This document shows, one piece after another, positions 32,636 through 43,056 of a stretch of 64,000 bases of DNA. Each line of letters starts with the position of its first letter. Positions within the stretch are counted from its first letter, which is position 1. Source of the stretch: Gymnopus androsaceus JB14 (Eukaryota; Basidiomycota; Agaricomycetes; Agaricales; Omphalotaceae); assembly GCA_009733575.1 (NCBI GenBank), contig ML769390.1, forward strand, positions 434,001 to 498,000, read 5' to 3'. The position numbers and the translations under genes were made by a program. The notes below the pieces were generated by a model. That model was not told the origin of the DNA. It made no database searches and saw nothing but the letters and a program-made list of their open reading frames with translations.

Positions 32636-35600
32636 ATGGTCGAAATAACGATCAGAAAAAGGCCTCAGACAGAGGCCGTCATTACTCAACGCAAGTTCTT
32701 CAAAAAAACTGCCAAAGGAAAGGTTGTCAAGGGTATGTGCTTATTTCATTTGTTAAACCTAAAATTTGTTCATTTCTGCAGTTCTCCGAGAGCGATATTT
32801 GCGAGATGATGTAGCCTGTGGAATTGAAGGATGCAGGGAATGCTCAACAGCAATTCAGGAACTTCTACCTTTAGCAGGAAACTTGGAACACCAGCTATTT
32901 CCGAAATGGTCATTATGTTCTCCCTGATACGAATGTCTTCTTGGCACAGGTGCGTCGCATTTTGCTATAACCCAGAACTAATCCGAAACGACATTCAAGA
33001 TGGACCTCATCGAATCTAATCTGTTCAATCCCCCGATGATTCTTCTCCAAACTGTCATAGAAGAAGTTCGACATAGATCTCTACCTTTGTACAACCGATT
33101 AAAAGCTTTAACCAAGTCTGAGGATAAGCGGATATGGGTATTCTACAACGAGTATCGCTCGTGCGTTGTTTTCACTCTTAATTTCGTGTTACTGACTAAT
33201 TCCGACAAGCCAGAGAAACCGCCATAATTCGTGAAGACGGCGAGACTCCGAATGATCGTAATGACCGAGGTGCGTCTTTTAAACTCGCGATCTTCTCGTT
33301 GCTGACCAGAGTACAGGCATTCGAACAGCCACAGCATGGTACAATACTCATATATCCCTTACACGCCCTCCAGTCCGAGGTCAAACACGGACGCCTCACC
33401 CAACAGTCGTTCTGATGACTGAAGACGCGGCAAATCGCCAGAAGGCGGAGCAATCAGGCATAACCTCCATCTCAGGTTTTTAAACTTTATCTCATTTGCT
33501 CTCTATACTGAATTGATGACGATAGTCCGCAAGTATGTTGAAGGCATGAAGGATGCGAACCAACTTCTCGACCTCCTCTCCGCCGATGGATCACAAGAGA
33601 TAGAACCTACTAAAGCTGCTGCCGGCCGTCAAGTTTTATATCCCGATGTAAATTTACTTCTAAATTCCGATTTTTGGGGGTTTGATAATTTTCCTAGTAC
33701 CTACCTACCTCGACATTACTGGCCGGTGTGAAAGCCGGTGAACTTCATCAAGGTCATTTCAATGCCAACCAGTATAATTATCTGGAGGTAAGCTACTCAA
33801 TAAAAAAAATGTAAACGAGGATTAAATGAAGTTTAGGGAAGCGTCCCAGTACCGGCTTTCGACAAGCCGATTCTTCTGGTTGGACGAGAAAATATGAACC
33901 GCGCAGTTCAAGGGGATATTATTGTGGTCGAGGTCTTTCCGAAAAAGGATTGGAAGGCTCCCGCCGATGAAGTTGTTGATCAAGAAGGTATGTCAATGAA
34001 CGTTCTAGTACTATATACAACTATGAACTTGCCATCTACAGCTACGCTGAAGAATGACGATGCAGAAGACTCTGGCGAGGAGGGAGATGAAAACGGTGAA
34101 GACGTGTTTGCGAAAGAGTCGCGTGCCTTGTCGGGCAGTTCTGGACAGAAATCACTCTCCGAACGTCAACCAACTGGCCGTATAGTTGGAGTCATCAAGC
34201 GAAACTGGCGAGCTTACGTTTGCCATATCGATAGCACCTCTCTGACATCTACTCTCACTACATCCCTTTCCACGCAAACTGTCTTCGCTACTCCCGTCTC
34301 TCGACTGCTCCCAAGGATTAGACTACGCACGCGTCAGGCGCCTACTCTTTTAAATCAAAAGATTCTGGTCACAATCGATAGATGGGACAGCACCTCACGG
34401 TATCCCGAGGGACACTTTGTACGGGCCCTGGGTAGAGTGGAGAGTAAGGAGGCCGAGCAAGAAAGTTTGTTGCTGGAGTTTGAGGTGCCTTATAGACCCT
34501 TTGGAAAAGCCATTCTAGATTGCCTACCTTCCGAAGGAGAGCAGTGGGTCGTACCTCCAAAGGGAGCACTAGATGTTCAAAACATTTGGAGAGATCGCGA
34601 GGATTTGAGAGACGTCCTTGTCTGCAGCATTGATCCACCCGGTATGTTTGACACTAGTTCGCTAAATAAACATGCTGATCTTGTTCAAGGCTGCCAGGAT
34701 ATCGATGATGCTCTTCATGCAAAGCTGCTACCCAACGGAAACATCGAGGCCGGAGTTCGTCAGTCTCTTTCCATTTATCCTGTGCTTCAGTGTGTTCTAA
34801 CACGTTTATAGACATTGCGGATGTATCACACTTTGTCCATCCTGACAATGCTATGGATACTGAAGCCGCTGCAAGAGGTACTACGGTCTATCTGGTCGAC
34901 AATCGTATCGACATGTTGCCTTCCCTCCTCGGCACGAATCTGTGCTCTCTGAGGCCGTTTGTGGAAAGATTGGCCTTCTCTTCGATTTGGGTATGTTGCA
35001 GGTTCACTCTGAACATCAACATTCAGTAACATTCCTTCCAGGAACTAACGCCAGATGCTGATATCGTTAGTGTACGATTCACAAAATCAGTCATCAAATC
35101 CAAGGCTGCGTTCACGTATGAAGAAGCTCAGATCAGGAAGGATGACCCGTATGCATGGTTCACCGAGCAATAACTGCGCATCTAACTTTCTATTTCCAGT
35201 AACCTTCAGGATGAGCTAACAGCTTCCATTCGTTTACTCAATTCCCTCGCTATCAAGCTGAAAGCAAAACGAATGGCCGCGGGTGCCCTTAATCTGGCCT
35301 CACCCGAAGTAAAAATACATCTCGATAGCGCGGAATCCTCCGATCCTATTGATGTTGAGCAGAAGGAGCTGAGAGAAACAAACAGCCTAGTTGAAGAGTT
35401 TATGTTGTTAGCCAACATCAGCGTTGCGAGAAAGATTGAAGAGAGCTTCCCGCAGACTGCAGTGTTAAGGTATGCATTGATCGGTGTTTTTTCGCGAACA
35501 AAGCTCATTTTCTCTTTCGCAGGCGACATTTACCTCCTCCCAAAACAAACTTTGAGAAACTGCAGGACATCCTGCGGAAGACAAAGGGCCTGTCATTGGA

Positions 35601-36459
35601 TGTGAGCAGCTCTGGTGCTCTTGCAGCTTCGTTAGACAAATGCACTGTGGGTTTGGTTTCGCCTTGTTCTCGAAATTGGCTATTGATAACTTTGAACTAG
35701 GATCCCAATGAACCCGCATTCAATACTCTTGTCCGCATCATGGCCACTCGCTGCATGCTTTCCGCGGAATACTTCTCATCAGGGAGTGTGGCGAAGGATA
35801 CGTTCAAGCATTACGGTCTTGCCAGCGAGATTTACACACACTTTACGAGTCCTATCCGTAGATACGCTGGTAAGTCAAGCCTCGGTATTGCCCGGACCTT
35901 CCTCGTCTAACGTTTTTACAGATGTGCTAGTTCACCGACAATTATCTGCAGCTATTGGTTTTACCCCGCTTCATGCTACGCTACACTTCAAAATCTCATG
36001 TAGAACGTGTTTTGGGTGTTGTTAATCGCCGACACCGGATGGCTCAAATGGCTGGTCGAGCGAGTGTCGAGTTTTATGTCGGTTTGGCATTGAAATCCAG
36101 AGGTGAAGCAGCCAAGGCTCGAGGAGAAGGGATCGTCAAAGAGGAAGCCTATGTCATCCGTACATTTAGGAACGGCGTCGGTGTTTTTGTGTCCAAGTGA
36201 GTCTTTTTTTCCTCTTTAAGGCTGGCAACCTCATTTCGAAAATTTCAGACTCGGAATAGAAGGTCTCGTCACGTTCAAACGCGACACGCAATTCGACGCG
36301 GAGAATTATACAATCACTGTGCCGGGGGCAAAGGAAGATGTGAAGATATCTGTATTTGACCAGGTTGTAGTTCAAATCGAGGTCGAGAAGGACAAAAACA
36401 CACAGCGAGGCAAGGTCAAGATGACTCTAGTAGAACCTGTAGACTCTAGTGCTTTATAG
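32636..36459 (+). CDS. DIS3: Exosome catalytic subunit DIS3/RRP44 (one apparent frame break)
   Basis: 3'-5' exoribonuclease (RNB) plus PIN endonuclease of the RNA exosome. Starts [20 protein letters not shown]. The PIN domain has CSPDTNVFL and [22 protein letters not shown] domains contain [19 protein letters not shown] and [17 protein letters not shown] sequence. The RNB site reads [11 protein letters not shown] with its Asp cluster, then [30 protein letters not shown] and [11 protein letters not shown]. An S1 tail ends PVDSSAL (36459). About a dozen short introns. Near 35985-35993 one surplus base separates [10 protein letters not shown] from [23 protein letters not shown] pair would also splice out this stretch in frame, but it would remove conserved residues. 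As the gene is essential in yeasts, a consensus error is likely. Confidence 0.93.
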
Positions 36460-36626
36460 CCTAAGAAATCTTGATATCAAATGATATATTTACTTGCACT
36501 TCAACTACGGAAAGGGTGTGCACGTTAGAAGCCGAAGTCCGAAAAAGTCTGACGCGTCCAGCCGAGCTTGAGTATTTTATTTGACGCGTCCATGTCATTC
36601 TTAAACTTTCACTCCTAACTCCCAAG

Positions 36627-37002
36627 ATGGCTGAAAGCCTTGCACCAGAATGCACTCCGTTGAAAAAAGAATACGACTCTTGCTTTAATGCGTGGTTCGA
36701 AGGATATCTCGAGCCGGCGGTTTCTGCTTCTTCTTCTCCGCAAAAGTATTCCGAGTATTCTCAGCGCAAGGCGGAGGAGTTTGAGCAGAAATGCGGCAAG
36801 ATTTGGAAGGACTATCAAGGTTGCGTATATGTATGTATACCTCCAGTATAAAGAGCTCCTTCTAACCTAAACCTATAATTTATAGAAAGCATTGAAGGAG
36901 AAAGGTTTAGATACTATGGTACAACAATCAAGAGAAGAAAACCCATTGTCTCAACCTCCTTCGCTTCCTTCCACACCGGGATCTTCTTCGTCTTCGTCTT
37001 GA
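36627..37002 (+). CDS. MDM35: Mitochondrial intermembrane-space protein MDM35 (TRIAP1 family)
   Basis: Small twin CX9C protein that, in yeast, partners Ups1/Ups2 for phospholipid transfer between mitochondrial membranes. Exon 1 is 36627-36830 and exon 2 is 36886-37002; the 55-nt intron joins QGCVY to KALKEKGLD. The first motif is CTPLKKEYDSC and the second CGKIWKDYQGC, each with exactly nine residues between cysteines, as needed for Mia40-dependent disulfide relay import. Between them lie the EGYLEP and YSQRKAEEFEQ helices. The tail is Ser/Pro-rich and probably disordered. Total about 106 aa, typical for fungi. It follows DIS3 on the same strand after 167 bp. Confidence 0.93.
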
Positions 37003-37516
37003 ATTCTTCGTATCGTGAATCTTGTCAAATTTGTATCCATAGGTGAGTCCTTACCTATCTTCCTCTTTTGCCTTCTGACAAGTTGCGTTTCAGCCATCGA
37101 ACGTTAATACACTGTCACTGGTAGTCCACTCAATCGAATTATTCATATCAATCTCCGAAAATAGACCTTGTCGGTTTCCCAACGTCCCACCGCGCTCGTC
37201 TGACCCGAGTTGCATAGGTGCTTGCGTCGCTTGGCGGGGCGAATTTCGGACGAGTGTGAGGGTGCGGACCCTCATTATACATCCCCAGGCGCTTCTAGTC
37301 GATTCATTGACGGAAGGAGGGAGATGTGTGTCGGGTTAATCTTCGACAAGCTCAACAGTCTTTCATGTGCGCGTGGCTGCGGTAAGCCCCGACGGACAAC
37401 TCAGAGATGAGGGATTATAAGATCTTGGTGTAACCAACGCTCTCCCTACAAAATAGTATCTATTCCCACTGACGCGATATTACTCTTGTAACAGGCGGAG
37501 CGGGGAAACTGAGCCG
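37003..37516. other. Intergenic, 3' flanks of MDM35 and the coiled-coil gene
   Basis: No gene recognised. Short frames on both strands have no conserved features. Confidence 0.45.
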
Positions 37517-39524
37517 CTACTTCGACAACGAATTCCATCGTTCTACAAAAGACTTCAGTTTGCGCTGCGTTCTCGCATCTTCCATGATTGTGAGCTCCTA
37601 TAAAGCGAGAATCAGAATCATGTCAACGTCGTTGACTATTCGGTACTAACTTTCTGTAAGCGCTGTACCTCCGACGCTAGAGCATTGCTCTTGACTTTGG
37701 CATCGTGTTGAAGAACAGTCACAGAGGGCGAGAGCTCATAGGGCACAGAGGTGTTCACAGCTGAGTGTGCATAAGTCGCGCTCAAAGCAGGCGCATGCAA
37801 AGACATCCTGACGATAAACGGTCAATAAGCCGCACAAGCTTGACCGAACGTACTTACAGAGAATTTAGCGCCGCGGGCACCGAAGAGCACCACTGTTCCT
37901 CTTGAACCTCCAATGACTTCTCTCTTTGTTTCAGAGCATCAAGCTCTGTTAAAACATCGTTCTGATCCAACAATACCAATGGCGGTGAATCTGACGGCCT
38001 GAGGGCTTGCAGTTCCTTCAGCAGTGCATTCAGCTCGTGCTCAAGGGGAGGACGGTCATCATCTGATGAAGGAGAATTGTCTGTCTTTACTGCCTCTAGG
38101 TCCCGGGCAATATTGTCCAATTCCTGTCCGAAAGCCCCGAGGATTGAGAGTGTCTCTCGTAAGACAGATTGCTGTTCTTCTAACAGCGTACTCAGATCTT
38201 CAAGAGGAGGAAGAATACTCTGATGGAATTGAAGGGATGCCTGAGAGAGAGGAGAGATGAATAACGTATAGACGGTAGATGCATTGAATTTCGTCACCTT
38301 GTCTAGGACCGAAGCACGGGCTTTAAGGATCGTCGACTGGTCCATGTTCCAGGCGGATTCCAGCTCCTTTGCAATGTTGGGGGTACGAGAAGGCCCGTCA
38401 TTAACTATTCCAATTTCCTGTAAAATGTCGTAGATCTCTCCATCATCACCATTAACCTCCTCGAGGGATTTAATTAGAAGCTTCAGCTGGAGATAGTGCG
38501 CTGTTTCTTCAGCCGATTCTAAAAGGCTCGAGTTTCCAGCCCTGTCCAAACCAAGAGCGTTCTGCAAACGTAAAGCTTCGAGCTTGAGCTCCTTGGCACT
38601 TGGGAACGGATCCTTCCATGCATCAATGCTGGCAAGCTGTTCGGTAATGCACTGCGTAACCTGTATCCGATCGTCCAGGCAATTCCTCATAATGGCACTT
38701 GCAGCATCCGGCCGAAGATCTGAGAAGCTGTTAAATCGAATGCTCAAGCAGAGAGTAAGTACATACTTTCTTGTAAACATTTGGATACATCAACAGCTTG
38801 CAAACGAGTACTTGAAACTACCGAGTCTGCCTGGAAAGCAGCATGATATAATGAATACAAAAGCCAAAGAAAGGTAGACGCACTTGTAGTGATAGTTGTT
38901 CAAGCTCTTCTTGCTTTTCATCTATATCAACATTAACTCGCTCTAATTCTGATTTAATAGCTTGAGCTGTTTTCTGTAATTGTTGGGAGACAATCCTGTT
39001 CGGTTGATCGCGTCAGATACGATTGCAAGGATCAGTGGAACGATATTACTTTGTCTGTTTTAATCTATGTTGTAGCAGAAGAACCTCATTTTCCAATGTA
39101 TATGCGGAATTATCGATCAAAGCGGTTTGAGAGCTGCAATACATGATGAGCTGAGCGTAACATCTCGAGTCGCTATAACAGACCTCTTTCGACTGGGTGA
39201 GATATAGTTGGACAGATCAACTCTCAAATCGGACTTGGTACGGGTACTCTGGAGCCTACCATGATGTTTAGTACTTGGATGAAAGAATCTAAATAGAAAA
39301 GGGACACACATCTTGACTTCTTCATCTTCTAGAGCAATCCTTGACAAAGCTGCGCGTGCTGCACGTTCATCGTCTACTACATTTGAAGGCAGTTGACTTG
39401 CAATCCACTCAATCAGAGCCCTTCCAGCCGCAATATTGGTGGTCCATTCAAATTCATCGGGCGTATAAGATGGCCCTCCGAGGCATGACACGAGAATGCA
39501 AAGCTTTTCCACGTCGGAAGCCAT
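37517..39524 (-). CDS. Coiled-coil protein, possibly an augmin HAUS3-like subunit
   Basis: Starts MASDVEKLCILVSCLGG at 39524, followed by DEFEWTTNIAAGRALIEWIA. That reads like the short folded head (EDF-W, FL-W) found in HAUS3-type augmin subunits. Long amphipathic helices follow: IQVTQCITEQLASIDAW, LQLKLLIKSLEEVNG, LEEQQSVLRETLSILGAFGQ and LTELDALKQREKSLEVQEEQW. A last exon joined here by a GTTAGT..TATAG intron reads ELTIMEDARTQRKLKSFVER and stops at 37517. About 550 aa and almost entirely helical. If it is HAUS3-like it would help recruit gamma-tubulin to spindle microtubules. The head similarity is from memory of the family and weak, so treat the name as a hypothesis; the gene itself is well supported. 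Confidence 0.6.
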
Positions 39525-40228
39525 AGCGGAGCATGAATGAACCGTAACGCGGTACAATATGGCCACGTGGTTTTGTCATTCTTTATCTTCCGTCATGACC
39601 TTGACCTCCGTCCCCTTACTTCCAAATGCTGAATAATGGCTATATGTATTCACAACCTCGAAACGTTTTTCCCTGCGCCTAACTTGTTCACAATGCCCGG
39701 ATAGTTCCATCATCATCATGCGCTCGACATGTGCGAGATTGCACGAGATTGCACTAGAGCAAAAATACGAGCCAATCCCGCTGGTCGCAGCTTCAATATT
39801 CAACCTGTTGATCCGACATCGTTCCAGGCTTCCAGCAAATTCCAGCTTTTTACTATTCGCGAATTCAGCCCTCTGTCCAGTATCCAGCGGAATCGGCTTC
39901 GAATTCGGAGGCACTGTTGGCTGTCAATGGTCATTGCGAATGACCGTCGGACGTGCTGCGAGCATTCAAGTCCTGCGGCTTCTCTGCCTTTTTAACCGAA
40001 CGTATACAGCACACTTCTTGGCCTTGCGGTGCCTTACCGTTAAGCTTCATGCAAAAGCTGTTAAGTGATTCATATGAATCGATTGTTGGCCCGATTTGGA
40101 GTGGTTTTGTACAGCTATGTCAGCGATCTAATGTGGCACTATATAAGCCTTCAACAAACTTCCCTCGGGACTCCACCCTTCATCCACCTTCAGGTACTTG
40201 AACCAATCACCCAAACCTGTCTTCTACC
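39525..40228. other. Intergenic, divergent promoters
   Basis: About 700 bp between divergent start codons. It contains a short direct repeat (CGAGATTGCA twice near 39732-39755) and no gene that I can support. A TATATAA motif at about 40140 may serve the C2-like gene. Confidence 0.45.
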
Positions 40229-41103
40229 ATGATCCAATTACTCGACATGAATGCCGCTGCTAGCCTCCCATTTTGCGAAGAGTGAGTGACCCTCTCCGAT
40301 GACCTTCCTCGATTAATACTGATAATATATGCTATCCTCTAGCGACTGTGAATCATCCCAAAGGGTACAATTCCATGGTTGGTTTTTTTGTAATTCAGCA
40401 GCTTTAAGTTACTAATCAATTCATTAATCTTAATCCGCTAGTCGTCGGCACGCGAGGTTTTCTTTCTCCCAAATCGCATGGCAAGAAGCCCAGCAATGCC
40501 TTTGTGAGCATGAAAACCGTTGGTGATACACCAAAAGACAAATCGTACCTTACGACGTCAATCGTTAAATGCAAAAGCTCAGATGAACCACAGTGGTTTG
40601 ATAATCTGGGGCCGTGAGTACTTGAGCCTTATACGCTTTTGGAAGATTGGAGCTAATCCTCAAACTTTGTAGAATATGGCTTTCCCCGCTTGCATCGATC
40701 ACGTTCCAGGTGAAAACCCGTTCAAAGTTTTCCAAGACCACGACAGTTCTAGCTTCCACCGAAACATACACCTTGAGAAAACTCAGAAAGATCCAAGGAA
40801 GCATGGATCGTAGTTCTAGTATGTCTGTTCTGCTATCACTCATTTCACTGTACTAACTCTGCTCTCTCTTCAGCCATCGCCTTACCGCTGCGTTCCGCGA
40901 CGGACGTCCCGACCGATGGTGTTGTCATCATCAATCTTCGAGAGCTTTCTAGCTCGACTTCGGGTATGGAAGAGTATATCAAATCAGCCGGAAGTCAACG
41001 AAGTAGCATTGAATCGAATTCAGATGCGAAAAGTGGACGATCTTTACCCCCATTTTCTCCGATATCGTCTAGTAGCGGAAGTCGAAGTCGAATGTCTTGT
41101 TGA
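40229..41103 (+). CDS. C2-like domain protein, unknown function
   Basis: Assembled here from five short exons starting MIQLLDMNAAASLPF. The joins FCEDDCESSQRVQFH and HVVGTRGFLSPKSHGKKPSN are unambiguous and all introns are 50-70 nt GT-AG. The central part, KSYLTTSIVKCKSSDEPQW then FDNLGPIWLSPLASITFQV, KTRSKFSKTTTVLAS and GVVIINLREL, shows the strand pattern of a C2 beta-sandwich (a W-F-N/D-L centre between strands). It lacks the acidic loop residues of calcium-binding C2 domains. The tail is Ser-rich and ends SRSRMSC at 41103. About 205 aa. No single reading frame is long enough to reveal this gene, so it is easily missed. Function unknown. Confidence 0.6.
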
Positions 41104-41439
41104 AAGAAGTTTTTGTAAATTGTATCTATACTATTGTGGACGTTGGACATTAACGATGTATTACTATTCCTATGCTCTCCATAGTTGTGTTTATTATGCC
41201 TATTTACTTTTGGGTACTCAGTAGGAGTAATATATCTAGCGGAATATGTATATATATATGGGATACAGCACCTCGGAAAGAGGAAAATCGCTACAATTAC
41301 AACATGTCACACGAATGCAACACGAATGCACAAATTTTTGAAGAATAGTAAATCTCCAATTCCTGCAGCTCAGATACGAGTGCGATGCTATTTCCGTCCC
41401 GGGGATACCCCCGAAGAGTCATCTCCTCTAACTTGACCG
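41104..41439. other. Intergenic, AT-rich, between C2-like gene and F-box gene
   Basis: 3' flanks of two convergent genes. It contains a short ATATATAT run near 41251. No gene seen. Confidence 0.45.
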
Positions 41440-42990
41440 ATGTATGCTCACCGATGTCATCGACGTAGAGCTCAGATTCATCCAGGACGCCATCGCGAAA
41501 AGACCAAAGACGTCAATTCCACCGGATATTCGTTTCGGAAGCTACTACGGTAGCCCTTATCAGCAGATCAGAAGATTTGTGAGCTTTGGAAGGACATTCA
41601 GATTTCCTTTCGTGCGAGTCAATGCTCGAAGTATAGCATCCACATCAAATGCACACTCCATGAGACGAAATGACTTGATTGAAGGGAATACAGAGAGCAT
41701 TGTAACCAAGTGCTCCGAAGTAGCAACATTTTCATCAAAGAACCTGAGTGTCAGGGATGACACTGACAGTGCAGCTGCAGAGCGGCGTCGAAAAACGGTC
41801 GCCTCTGCAAAAAGGTCGGAGAAGTTCTGGCGAGCGTGATCAAAAGTGAGGTCTTGAAGAAGAGGTGCAGTGAGGCAGGATAAGATGTTTACACACCATC
41901 GTCCTTCGCCACTTTGTGGCAGAAGATCGTGAGCGACTTCAACGCAGAGAAAGGTATGAAGAGTTGCTTACTAAATCAGGGAAATCCGACGCTACTATAC
42001 GCCGGTATGAAATGTCAAGACAAACCATCTCTTTCCACTTACAGCAGGGGTGAATTCCCAGTTGCACGCGCGTATCTTCAGTGAAGTCAATTGTTCTGCA
42101 GGTAGCCTTAACAATACTACTAGAATTGAGGAAGTGTCCAACTGGATTTTAACACATTGTAATTTGGGCGCTGCCGCAAACACCTCGATATTGCGGGGAA
42201 TTGAGTTTTCAGCCGGGTCATCTCCAAAATCGATGATATGCAGTGACACTTCTGTAGAGGCAGGGCAAATCGAGTCGGTATGACGATAGCATCCCCCAGA
42301 GATTCAACGATCGAATCCGAGTGACAGGTGGGATATAGTTCAACAACTAGCTGGCATCGCGTCGAGGTTCTGAATCATCATAGATATCCAGATACAAGTT
42401 TAGTGGAAAACTTTGACTACGATTAATCCAATCGTTAATGTACGCAACCTTTCCCATGAAGGTTCTTCGGATTTTTTTCTCGACCAAAACATAGTTTCGA
42501 CCATAGTCGAGGAGTATGGGCGGCTTTTCTCCAGGCTACACATATGCCGCAAACGACAGACATTTTTATGGCGAGATTGTAGCTGCAATTCCAAATGCTA
42601 TCGTCCGGAAGACAAAAAAATGAAAGATTTCTAAAAGAATCTCCAACGGAACTTGACGAATAGGCGAAAGAATGTTTCTGCATGAAGCGATATCGACGAG
42701 TTCCGCGTCTCTTTGACGCTTCAACTCGGAGATTCGAGCTTCGTATGCGCGTATCTGACCCTTGGTTTTCTCCAGCTGTGTCTTCGATTCAGATACTCCA
42801 TTCAGAAAGAAGGATATGTCGCTTGATTCGAGCCATATCTGCTCTTCGATACGCGCTTGAGAGGTAGTGTGTCTTAGAAGAGCTGGAGGCGTGAGAACGT
42901 GTTGAATCGACGAATAAGTGATACAATGTATTACAGTTATATACAATGAAACATTTACCAAGCAAGTCCGTTCATATGGGCAAGATCTCA
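41440..42990 (-). CDS. F-box/leucine-rich-repeat-like protein (complete parent copy, one frame break)
   Basis: Typical mushroom F-box protein, a candidate substrate receptor of an SCF ubiquitin ligase. The N-terminal coil reads ESKTQLEKTKGQIRAYEARI and SELKRQRDAELVDIASCRN, then the F-box core ILSPIRQVPLEILLEIF. A T-run (plus-strand A-run 42614-42620) breaks the frame before FCLPDDSIWNCSYNLAIK and VCGICVAWRKAAHTPRLWSK, which continue the domain. Leucine-rich segments follow: VFAAAPKLQCVKIQLDTSS, LPAEQLTSLKIRACNWEF and TLRFFDENVATSEHLVTMLS, ending near PVELTSLVFSRWRPG. The start codon is unclear because no in-frame ATG precedes the coil. Its 5' part was copied twice downstream (46938-47227 and 49255-49555). 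Confidence 0.72.
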
Positions 42991-43056
42991 ATAGATACTA
43001 GGCTTAGCACGGAGTAATTCTTTCTTCAATGTAAAATGCATGTAGTTAACTCCTGC

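Noticed and set aside
35940..36006. 52-nt GT-AG intron in DIS3 as the normal splice
   Set aside because: It would restore frame but removes [14 protein letters not shown] residues that are conserved in DIS3, so a one-base error is the simpler reading.
37180..37290. Stretch resembling a tRNA end (GTGCGGACCCTCA)
   Set aside because: No acceptor stem pairing, no A or B box at proper spacing and no cloverleaf could be drawn.
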